DNA of 64,000 nt from NCBI GenBank assembly GCA_029962745.1, contig CM057151.1:38133114-38197113 (forward strand), read 5' to 3'. This DNA comes from Echinometra lucunter (Eukaryota; Echinodermata; Echinoidea; Camarodonta; Echinometridae). The notes beneath the pieces were generated by a model. That model ran no database searches. It was given only the letters and a program-made list of their open reading frames with translations, and was not told where the DNA came from. Made by a program: the position numbers and the translations under genes. Shown here in pieces: positions 1-12,200 of this stretch (positions within the stretch are counted from its first letter, which is position 1; the number at the start of each line of letters is the position of its first letter).

Positions 1-66
1 GATTCTTTCCTAAAGAGAACACAAAGGGGAAGAAGACAGAGGAAAAAAAAAACTGCATCCGCTAAC

Positions 67-219
67 CTTAGCTCCAGCGATTCCGGGCATTCCTGGGGCT
101 CCAGCGGGTCCAGTAGGTCCTGGAGGTCCCTGGGATCCAGTGGCTCCATCTGCTCCACGATCTCCCTGAGGTCCAGCGGGTCCAGTTCGGCCACGTTCAC
201 CAGGTTGTCCAGAGGGTCC
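67..219 (-). CDS. Exon 28: major helix, 153 nt
   Basis: Seventeen triplets from [10 protein letters not shown] to GIAGAK, ending at donor GTTAGC. 153 nt equals 45 + 54 + 54, pointing to two lost introns relative to the 54-nt pattern. Bases 1-66 are the next intron; the helix continues outside the window. Confidence 0.9.
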
Positions 220-3200
220 CTAATATCATGAATATCATGAAAGACAAACCAGCAGGGGTCGTCATTGACTGCCATGTGGGATCCAGGGTGTGGTTGGAAG
301 TTTGAATGACCAGCTCTTTCCCCACCCTCTCCCCCAGCAATATTCTAATATGGGGGCATCTGAGGAGCAACCCTGTTCAGGAGATATTTCTTCTATGATA
401 TTCTTTTACAATGACATGCAAAGTGCCCAAATTATCTTTCACCTTCACCAGAACTCCACCTTTCCCTTCAAGAGACCACATAGGCTGGATGTACTTACAG
501 CAGGTCCTGGAGCACCAATAGCTCCGGGAGCACCATCACTTCCACGTTCTCCAGTTTCTCCACGCTCTCCCTTACTTCCTGGGATTCCAGGCAGTCCCTA
601 TGAAGTACAGAAATAATACATTTTTACCACAGGCTTTCTAACAAGCTGTAACAGATTCAGATACAAGATCATTTATACAGATGCAGACTGAAACCGGCAC
701 TGGAGATAAACATTATCACCCACATACTTCCAGTAGTTCCTAGAGGACCATTCAGAAGTGTTCAACACGAGGTGAGGTATAAGGTATGGTGCAAGAGTCT
801 TTCATTCATCTTTACGTAATTTCATTTGGTAATTACAAACATTCTGGCATGATTTTCATTGATCACTTCTTGTATAGAATGAGTTGCCTTTTTTTGAATA
901 AAATGGTGATTTTCATGTTCTTACATTCATCTACACTAACAAAAAAAAATTCCCCCAAGAGAATGCTTTAAAAAGTTATCTTGTGGAAAACTTGATGGTT
1001 AAGGTGAACAGAAGGAGAAAAAATGATGGGTATATACCTGATGTCCCTTCATTCCAGGGGCTCCGGGCAGTCCAGGGGTTCCACGGGCACCCTAGTATTG
1101 GAGAGAAAAACCATTCAGTATTATATCTAATGTAGGCGCTTTGGTGAGTTACAGGCACCACAGTATTGGAGAGAAAAGCCATTCAGCATCATATCAAATG
1201 TAGGCACTTTGGTGGGTTACATTATAACTAGTAAGGTGCTACAATATTACTCTCATTATATAGATGAGAGATACATTGTGTATCACTATTCACCATCTCC
1301 ACAACAAAGACTTGATTGACCCTGGTTACTTTGCTGCTGTGGTACAGCCATGTGGCTGTGAAAAGTTATTTACAACCTTGATCCATACCTTATGTCCGAA
1401 CATTAACCCTAACAAATCTACCAACAGACTCAATAACAACTCAAACAAACTCTAATATATTATCTTTGACAAATTTTCAGCGAATTATCTATCAGTGCAC
1501 TTTTTTAAAAACAAAATATCTTGGGATGTTTTGTGGACATTACTTACAGGGGTACCAGCAGGTCCACGTTGTCCTTGGGAACCTGGGGATCCATCATCTC
1601 CCTAAAAAGGAAACAGAGAAACCATCTTGTTCACTTCACATATTCCATATTTTCAAATATTTGCAACAATAATCTCTATTGCCATAGATGAAACAATGGT
1701 ATAATATGTTTTTGTAAAAGCAGATATGAGTTAATGTTTCATATGTTCAAACTTTTGATCAAAAGTCCACATTCTCAGCAATCAAGAAAAACAAGCCAAA
1801 AGTTCTTGTCTTTTTAAATTTTCTTTCCAGTGTGGAAATTTAAGATCTGGGCCCCGTCGCATATACTGGTCATGAATGGTTACTCTCCATCAGTGGTAAT
1901 TACCAAGGTAACATCACTCAATAGTGAATCGAAATCAAGTTTTTATGGCAGTTACCATTGATGCCAAAGTTACAATCAACAGTATTCAAGTTTTAAGCAA
2001 TGGGGCCCAGGACCACCATTCTGGGCAATTATATCATAGCTTCGGTGACAAATATTTGAACTAAGCCATCACCCTCCTGTTTCTTTGTCTTACTAACAAT
2101 TTTGATTAAAAGGTTTTCAACTTTCATAAATCATTGCGTAGGAAGGAAGATCAAATCTTTACTCACATCAGATCCAGGACGTCCTGGAAGACCAGGGGGT
2201 CCAGGTGGTCCGGCATTGCCCTGAGAAGTGAAGGTGAAGAAGGGAGAAAGGAGGAGAAGAAGAGAGAAAAATATTTTAAGAAGATCCTCTACTACATTAA
2301 ACAAAAATGGATTCAAGTCGTTTATGAGGTACAATGTACAACCAACAACATTCTCACAATATTGCATTCAATCATGGTGTATTTTACAACTAGTGATATC
2401 ACACTTCAAATTTAACTGATATATTCAAATATGTCTGAATTTAAACATAATGCCTCTGGCACCACCTTCGGTAGGCAAAGGCATAAAAATGCAATATTCA
2501 GATATACGGTATTCATATCCATAAAATGCTTAACAAACTATTTTGAATCAAGAGTCATTAATTAGCAGTATCAAAGTTCTGTTTTATTCAGCTGCAATGC
2601 CAAGATTTCCACACAAAAAATGTTCAATGTGCAGAGGCAAAGCCTTGACAAAACATCTACAATTCAGAGTGAAGAACTAAGGTGGAACTAAGGTGGGACT
2701 TACAGGGGGTCCAGACTCTCCAGCGGGTCCAGCAGGTCCAGTCATACCTTGGGGTCCCTGGAAATAAGAACAATGATTAAATATATGATATGACAACATA
2801 CAATTTTTTAAATGAAATACAGTATGTACTCCATAAGTATCACAATTAAAAATCTATATTAAATGGAAAGACTTTTCTTTAAGAAATATATATTAAATAC
2901 ATTTTCAGAAAACCACTTTTGTGAGGTGAACTAAATATCCAAATATCTTTAAAACACAAGCATATTTATGACAAAAATCCTCAAAAACTAAATGTTTTTG
3001 CGGATACATGTACTTCAAGGCACATCAATGATTACAATACCTTTCATCGGCTATCAAAGGACTTCGAAACAAAATTGGACAAGTTTATGTATTGAAGAAG
3101 AGTTGGAATAGTATGCAGGAAAATGAATGGTTGAAGTTCATGCAAAATGGTAACATTTCCTTCCTGGGATTAGTTGCTTGGTGTAAGACTTACCCTTGAT

Positions 3201-6200
3201 CCGGGGGGTCCTGGGGGTCCACGTGGTCCAGGAGTGCCCTATAAAATAAAAAGTGAAGTAAAGAGATTTTTATCAAGACAAAACTTCTTTCCAGAGAATT
3301 TGAATAGATATGAACATTACTCAAGTACACATACAATGCTTAACAAACAAGACAAAATATCGCTAATACATTTTTTCATTGTTTTGTTTCATTCGCCTTA
3401 ACGTTGCAAGATATCTTGTCAGACGATTAAACAATTATGGTGTCTGTCAGTATTCAAGGGTAAACTTGGTTAGAATCCCAACACAATGGAGGACTTGACA
3501 GCTAGTGAAAAAATATCACAACTACTAACTTTTGTGCAATATACTATGGAGCCTAAAAAAAGCCTCAGGTGGTGAGGTATCGGGCCTGAATTCATGCAAA
3601 AAAAAAACTTAAATCCCTGTCGCATTTTGCATGGCATGTACATCAAACTACGAAGAGGTATGGACTTACAGCTGCTTGTGCTTGTGGGTATTGGTATCCA
3701 GCAAGGCTGGGTCCCTTGTTGAAGGAGGTAGTCTGAGCAGATGCAACCAATGAGCCTGACTTGCCTGGAGGTCCAGGGGGTCCGGGGATACCAGGTAGAC
3801 CAGTCAATCCATCCATACCAGGGTTTCCCTAATAAGATTCAACAAAATGGGTATGATTACATAATAAGCTCCCAGTTAGTTTACACATTTTACTTGATAG
3901 CTGTATTATTCATATTCCTAAAGTGTTATAGAATGAGGCAGACCAGTTAGTATATTTATACCCACGCTTGTGTTTCCTCGCACATTCCAACAAATATAGC
4001 GAACATTCCTGCTAAGTTTCAGCTCTTAGGAGTGGTCAAGGATAAGATGTGCTAATGCACTTAGAGATAAAAGGAAAGGAAACTTACCCGAGGTCCAGGG
4101 GGTCCTGGGGGTCCAGAGTTACCAGAGGGTCCTGCAGGTCCCTGTAATAGAAAATAAACCAAACATCAAAAAGGTGCTCTGACAATAAACCTCACCCCTA
4201 CTTCAATACAACAATCATCACTTTAAGAGCTGCACAACTTCTTGCTAATCTGCAAAGCCTTGCAAAGTTGAAGAAAATAATGTCTTCACATAAGTCAAGC
4301 AGGTGTATACCCTCTTGAAGACAACATCATTTTTTTGTTTTTCTTTTTACTTAATTTTTACAGAAGAACCAAAGAATATTGTCATATATCAAAATTTCCA
4401 AAACAATACATTATGACACGAAGAAGAGTAAAAACCAGACGACCGACTTACGGTGGGTCCAGGGGGTCCAACTGGTCCAGGTAGACCAGGGGGGAAATTC
4501 TGTATGGAAAGAAAAACAAAAAAGAAACAAGGATAATTACTGAATCAATGTTGAACAATTTTGTGTCATATTTCTGTTCTTCATTTACTGTTAACATTAT
4601 CCATACTTCCAAAACTAATACCTGTAAAACTGTTCCATACATTAGACATTTGTTATTTCTTTTCAAAATAGGAGGATTTAAACAGAATACCATGTCAACT
4701 TAGATAAATATCTCAAAAAACGTTGCCAACTTACAGCACTATTTATATCGGCATCACCAGGTTCTCCCTTCTGTCCCTTCTCACCGCGGGGACCTTCTGA
4801 CTGTAACAGGAAGTAAAAGAAAGCAATTGCTTCAGTCATGTCAAAAACATTTCTAAATGCTCATAAATAGGCCCTCCTCACAGGAACTCTCAAGTTCAGA
4901 TGACTATCATCATTATGTACAGAATCATCATACACTCTAAGAAAGAAAATTATGAGGTGTTAATAGTAAAGAACAAGTTTATGTATATGGCATTTTCAAA
5001 CCTAACAAGTGATGAACAAGGCAAACAAAAAGACTGCCATTTCTTCTATCTATACAAATTTACCAGGTACAAATTTGAGCTGAAGTATTATCAATAGTTG
5101 TTTATCCCACATTATATTCTAGACTGCACTTAATATTCACAGATATGATAAATATTGGAAGGATTGGAGGAGGTGCACTTACATACTGCCCGGCAGCTGA
5201 TGATCAGGAATAAAGTGAGGTGATGATACGTAAGGAAGAGAAAAGAAAGAAAATTATCATTTATTATAAATTCCACCCGCAGAGCATTTACACGCTTTAA
5301 ATTCCCTGTTGCCTGTAACTGTACTTTCTCCAAATGTCACTCGCATTGACATCAGTATTCATGAAACATGCAAAATACACAATGGCATGCAACTTGAACT
5401 ATTAAAGTATTTCCCTTCGAACCTTGACAAAATATGGCAGAAGGAAAGCTGTACACAAAGTTGACCTACCAAGGATGTTTCTGATTGAAATAACATGCAA
5501 ATTTGATCAAGTGAAATGTCATGCAGGGATGAACTGAAGATGAGACAAGTCCGGCTCGATTTCGAGCCGGATCCTTGGCCTGGTCTCTGGTTCGCGTTTC
5601 TGGTGCCACACCACTTACGCTTTTTGGCACATTCCAATCGCTCGCAAGAAGAAAGAGAGTCTGACCGTGAGCCTGTGAAAGAGAATGAGTTAGGGGCGTT
5701 CGGTGCGCGGGTCACCTCGATGCAGAGGTAGTTGCTGCCTGTGCAGTCAAGGGTGTCTCGATTGACACGGGTACGCAGATCATAGAAGCCTGCTCGGGAG
5801 CCAGAGAAGAGGGCTTGACTGGATTCCCTGGGAGTAAGTATTTCCTGTCCAAGGACAGTCCTCTTGCCACTTCCATCGGGTTGACTGGTCAAATAAGCAG
5901 ATAACTGCCACATGTTTTCTTCCCGAGCATCTGCACTCTGGGAGTCAGCAGTCAAGGTAACAGAGAAGAAGACCTCATCACTACCATCTGTCAGGCTATT
6001 GCCAGACACTGAGAGGCGTGTATCATCCACTACCACTCCTGCAGTAAGAACAAAAAAAAAATTACAGAACTTCCATTAACTCTTTTTCTTGAATCACAGG
6101 TTGTACACAATGTATCACTATCAAAGCTGTATCAAAGCTGTACCATTAGACACGATGTCTTTTCTTTAAAACACCTTTAGTATATGTACAGTATTAATTT

Positions 6201-9200
6201 ATCTAATTGACTGACATGCATTGGCTGACTATAATATTAGAAAGGATGGTGGTATCACATGATTATCATCCACTTGTACTTTACTATTGCAAATCTTTCT
6301 AACACCAGCACTTATCTTACACAAATTTACATATGGGACATCTTTCTCATAACCTCAACATCTGAACTGGACTGATGTGGTGCTCCCAAATTCATAAGAA
6401 ATAAAAAAAAAATTAAAAAACTTATACAAATGATACGATTTAAACATGTTTAGGCATCAAAGAATACACATAGACAATGAATTTTCACTCACCGGCACAC
6501 CTGACATTGAAGCACTGAGTCAGAACTCTATTATTTGGCACACCAGATAGCTGGAAGTTGGGCACAGCTTCACTAGACTTCTGAAGACGGGCACAGATGT
6601 ACTGCACTTCATCACAGGTCAATCCTGTCATATCAAAATTGGTTTCCACAGTTCCGAAACGCAGGACATCTCCGGCGTTGACAGGAACACTCTTCTGGTA
6701 AGTGTTGAGGATGTAGTCTGAGCGTTCGTTGTGACGTGGACCTTCCCCGATGGGTTGTCACTGCCCCACAAGACAAGTTCCCATAGGTTGACACCACGGA
6801 GGTTTGCAGTGTCTGGTGCAGGTGCTGCCATCATATCGAAACTGTAGGATATTTTCCCTCTTCTGGCTCACCACAAACCTGGTAATTATTGTCTGGATTG
6901 TTTCAAGATCCATAAGCTTCACACCTGGAAAAGCCACAGTAAAGAATTCATGCTTTATTATGTAGCCATATTCCAGACAAAATGTAAATACGATTTGAAG
7001 AGTTTTCTAGTGTGGTTCCACTGAAACACTGCTAATCTTCAATACTGTATAATGTCAATCATCACAATTAAAATTAGAATCTTGCAACAAATACAATCAA
7101 TCACACATGGCACAGAAAGGTTTGATGAGGAAAAAAATATGATCCCACCAAAAAAGTTTTTGATTCACTTGCGCTAGTTAATATAATTAGAATTCAACCT
7201 CTCAATCATTTGATTTTTGCTCACCTCTTTCACATTCGTGCTCTTTGCATCGAATGATACTATTGTCTCCTGAAGATGTCGAGAATTTAAAGACAGGGAG
7301 TGGTCTCATACTTCTTGCAAACTCCAAGCAGATGAATCTGTACCCACTGTCACAGTTGATCTGATCCAAGTTAAATCTGGTGCCAATGCTATCAATGCTC
7401 AGCCTTTGTCCTGCAACCAGAGGCTTACGAGCCTGGAAGGTGTTCAGGATCTGGTAGTTGGTGCCCTGCCGTGGACCTGATCCATCTCGACGTTTGCTGC
7501 AAAGATGCCCACACGCCACAGCCTCCTCCCTTCAATACCGGAACCAGTTTCAAGAGAATCCACAGACATTTCAATGTCCAAAACATCTGGTTGAGTCGGG
7601 TTGGGTTTATTAGATGTGTATGACCACTCCATGTCCGTCACAATGACACCTGATCAACAGCATAAAAATTAATGAAACATGTCATCCATTTAACAGAAAC
7701 AGATAAAAGCATTATTTCTAAAAGTCTGTAGACAATGCAGCATATCTAACAACTTTCCATCTAAATAGAAGAGGCTGTTTGAAATGGTTGATGAAACCGA
7801 ATACATGTCTACAAGTTTCTCTTTATCATATAAAGGTTACATAATTCATTCTAAATTGGCTTTTTTTACTGAAACATGAGCAGCATCTATTAATTAGTTA
7901 AACTCCACAAGAAATCACTTAAAATAAAGTTCATATCGAAGGACATTATCTCACCTGTACAAGACTGAGATGGGACTTGGAAACAACTTGTCAAGACATC
8001 ATTATTGGGCTGTGTGGACAGAGTGAAATCATCAGATGCCTGAGGGTTCTTGGACAGCACAGTACACAGGTACTGGGTCTGGGAGCAGGAGATGCCGTCA
8101 TGTCGAAGTTTGCATTCAATCCGGAGAAATCCAAGGTGTCCCCTGGATTCCTCAGATCATGGTCAGCATGGTAGTATGGGAGGATCTGCTCTGGTAGCCA
8201 ACTCTCTGCCCTGAACCATCAGGGTTGGTGCTGCCCTAGAAACCAAGTCGCCAAAGCTGATCCCAGTGACCGTGCCACCTTCGCGGGATGTTGAAACCAC
8301 AGTGGCCATGTTGATTCGTTGACTGGTTCTCCCTCTCGTAGCCTGAAATGAAGATGGGGTAGTTTGTTGGTCGGGTAACGATTACAGCTGAAAACAGTTG
8401 AGAGTAGCTTTGGTAAAATGAAGTAACTTTAGGTTTACTTAGAAGAATGAACAGTCATTACTCCCATTAACCCACAAGCACTTACAAGTTTCTAATTATC
8501 AAATTCTGACTGCCCTAGTTCTGCATACTAATGAGGTATATAGGCAGCATGAATTCTAAACAAACAATCTAACAATAGTGTGTAACTACATGCATTTTCA
8601 TAAATGATGCAAATTTTTTGAGCTGAACTTACCTCGCATTCTCTCTGTTTACAGGAGATAAGAGAGTCATCGCCATCTAAAGTCCTAAAGAGAAGTCTGG
8701 ATTTGGGTTGGTTCCTTGGAGAGCTCCAGACACAAGTACTGATATTGGCTGCTACAACCCAACTGTTCCATGTTAAACTGGGTTTCATGTTCCTGAAGGT
8801 GATAGGTCTTGGGTGCATCACAGTTCGCCCCTGATTGTACAAATTCAAAATTTGCTGCTGATGGCCAAGGCGATTGCCCATGCCACGAGCATTGGTGCTA
8901 CCAAAAAGGCCCATGGTCCACAAGCCTGACCCATCAGGTTACGGTCTGTTCAGTGTTACATCAGCAGAAGCAGCAATGGACAGTCTCCTGGGCACAGATT
9001 CATCATAACTCCAATCGATGCCAGTGACTACCACACCTACATGTATAACAACGAAATATAATCATATTTAAAATCTTAAAAATGTAAGATGCTTGATAAG
9101 AACTGTCAAATCTGCAACATTTCATGCAAGGTATTCACAATATGTCACAACTATTCAGTTTTAATCAGCTATCTTACCTTCAGTTAAAGAATTACAATAT

Positions 9201-12200
9201 TGCAAAAAAAAATGAAAGAAGTTTGATATACCTTGACACTGTGTTGACATATCCACGCAGCTTGTAAGCACAGAGTCATCTGGACTACCCTGCAAATTAA
9301 AGCTGACCGTTGCGTCTGCATTCCTACGTAGCCTGAAGCATAAGTAGCGTGCCTCAGCACAAGACACATCCTGCATATTCAGGTTTACAGCACTTGGCCA
9401 TAATCAATGTCTATGCCTGGTCTCAGAGGCCATGCACTCTGCGTGGGTTGAGGATACCAGTGTGAGAGCTTCTTCAGGTCCAGACCCATCAGGGTTGCGG
9501 CTCAGAAATGAATCCACCTGCCATAGACGGTCACCTAGGATGGGTGTTGAATCTGGACTTGTGACTGCCCGCAGATCAACAGCTATACCATTGCGTGGGT
9601 TACCCTCTATCAAAATGGCGTCACCAGTCACTGAGGGTACTAGGTCAGACACAATTGCATCTGTAAGAAATTAATGAAAAAGCAAGAAACTGTTTAGATT
9701 TTTTTACCACAAAAGAAGTCATCAATTGAAAAGAAATTACGTAAAAATAAAAGATTTACTTGAATACATCATCCTAATAGGAAATTCAATATAAACTTTA
9801 CAAAAATGACTTTTCGAGGGATCATCTGCATGAGTGTTTACTTACTTGAGTCACAAGCCATGCGTTTACAGGATGTGATGGTGTTCTCTGCTGTGTCTCC
9901 TATTTGGAAGGTGAAGTCGATGGAAGGGTTCCTGCCTCTCTTGAAGTCTATACACAGATATCGGAAGTCTGTGCACCCAACAGAACCAACATCAAAGGCG
10001 GTATCAATGTTATCAAGAAAGAATGGGGAGTCACCATCCAGGGGTGTGCCAGCCTGTTCAGGGCTGAGGATTTGGTCCTGATAGTTGAATTTTTCTCCTG
10101 AGCCATCAGGATTCTTACTGCCATACAGACCCATCTCCCACAGATTTTCTCCAGTGATGTCACGACTGTTTGGGAAGGGCAAGAGGTGGTGGTGATGGGA
10201 TCGGGGTCTCCCTCCCTGGTATTGAATCGTCTGCATTAAATGTCCAGTCAATATTATTCTGGAGATGCACACCTGCAATTGATATAATGAAATCATATTA
10301 GAAATGATGTCAAAGCTTACAACTTAACAGCCCAATGCACACAAACAACAGTATTTAGGATGAAACATCACAAATAAGATGTCATAATTTGAAAAGTTTT
10401 ACTGACTTGAATTTCTCTAGAGTTTGGAAATCGTATTTACCATGGCATTCTATTCTTTCACATGACTTGACTGCACTTGGGTCTGGTACTATCTGCAGGT
10501 TGAAATCCACTCTTGGAGATGGCCTTTACTGAGTCTTGTACAAACNNNNNNNNNNNNNNNNNNNNNNNNNNNNNNNNNNNNNNNNNNNNNNNNNNNNNNN
10601 NNNNNNNNNNNNNNNNNNNNNNNNNNNNNNNNNNNNNNNNNNNNNNNNNNNNNNNNNNNNNNNNNNNNNNNNNNNNNNNNNNNNNNNNNNNNNNNNNNNN
10701 NNNNNNNNNNNNNNNNNNNNNNNNNNNNNNNNNNNNNNNNNNNNNNNNNNNNNNNNNNNNNNNNNNNNNNNNNNNNNNNNNNNNNNNNNNNNNNNNNNNN
10801 NNNNNNNNNNNNNNNNNNNNNNNNNNNNNNNNNNNNNNNNNNNNNNNNNNNNNNNNNNNNNNNNNNNNNNNNNNNNNNNNNNNNNNNNNNNNNNNNNNNN
10901 NNNNNNNNNNNNNNNNNNNNNNNNNNNNNNNNNNNNNNNNNNNNNNNNNNNNNNNNNNNNNNNNNNNNNNNNNNNNNNNNNNNNNNNNNNNNNNNNNNNN
11001 NNNNNNNNNNNNNNNNNNNNNNNNNNNNNNNNNNNNNNNNNNNNNTTGGAGATGGCCCTTTACTGAGTCTTGTACAAACATAACCAGCCTGTTCACAGGT
11101 GGTCTGTCTGAGGTCCACATCTACGGAGACAGGACCAAAGCTGATAGGGCTGCCGGGGTTGAGAGCGCTACTGGCCTGCTGTCGTGTTAGCACCTGGTTC
11201 TGGACATTGAACTGAAGAGGGGAGTCAGGACTGGGGGTGAGGTAGGCAGATAACCTCCACAAGCCTGGGCTACTGTCCAGAGGACGAGATTCAGGGCTGG
11301 AGAAGACAGAGGTGTCAATGTCAACGGTATTCCTGATACCTTCTGAGACAACAGGACTTCCAACAATATTGGTGGTCATACCCTGAAGCACGACATCTGT
11401 GAAATAACAATGAACAAAGACAGACGGTATTTAAGAGAAGGTGGAGGCATAAAAACATACGTCACAAAACCTAGAAACACTACGATATTATGAAATTTGG
11501 GACATCTACATGTATTACAAGTTAATGCTAAGCCATCAGTTAGAAGTTTTAGATACAATAACATCATTTGAGCCAAGAGTGAATTCATTTGTTGGTTCTC
11601 ATCAAGTCATTTAAACAATGAAAGTATCCACACTGTAAATGTAATTTTGTAATTTGTAATTTTGTAGTTCTTTACTTGTTATTTCACCAACCACAAATAA
11701 TAGCTGGAACACCATAATTACATTTGAATTGGAAGAAAACATTCATCATTAATAATCGCGTAACAAATTACTTTACTCACCTGAATTACAAAGCAGCTCC
11801 TTGCAGTTGACAAGTTTGTTACCACCACCCACAACATCAAAGACAAAAGCAGGATCAGAGTTATCCCCTCTGGTGAATTCCATGCACAGAAACGGGTAGT
11901 CACCACAACCAATAGCACCAACATTGTATTCAGTGGGCACATTGTTGAAGGTGAGGGGAAACTGAGGATTGAGAGGCTTGCGTTGATTCTGGATATCAAG
12001 GATCTGATCCACAGGATCAAATATTCTACCACTGCCATCGGCGCTGTCACTGCCATAGAGCGACATCTTCCAGAGTCGGTTTCCAGTGAGTGGAGAGCTG
12101 TTCTCATCAAAGCGAACACTTGCCTGGACAGTGATAGAGCTGCGCTGGTTGGGTCGCACCTCATTTGCACGGAAATCCCAGCTTAAGGTTCTTGCAAGAA

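Noticed and set aside
290..616. Plus-strand 108-codon ORF rich in Pro and Gly
   Set aside because: It is the complement of collagen exon 27 and its intron.
5359..5618. C-terminal extension of SURF module 16
   Set aside because: The open frame continues past a strong GTAAGT donor, without cysteine or collagen pattern; the splice phase fits the microexon.
8342..8344. Alternative acceptor CAG for SURF exon 13
   Set aside because: It would delete the first strand of the module and give 388 nt; the upstream CAG restores normal length.
6493..10545. Seven SURF pseudo-exons
   Set aside because: Splice sites, phases and conserved residues are kept, and breaks are nearly all missing single bases around a false gap; sequence error is the better reading.
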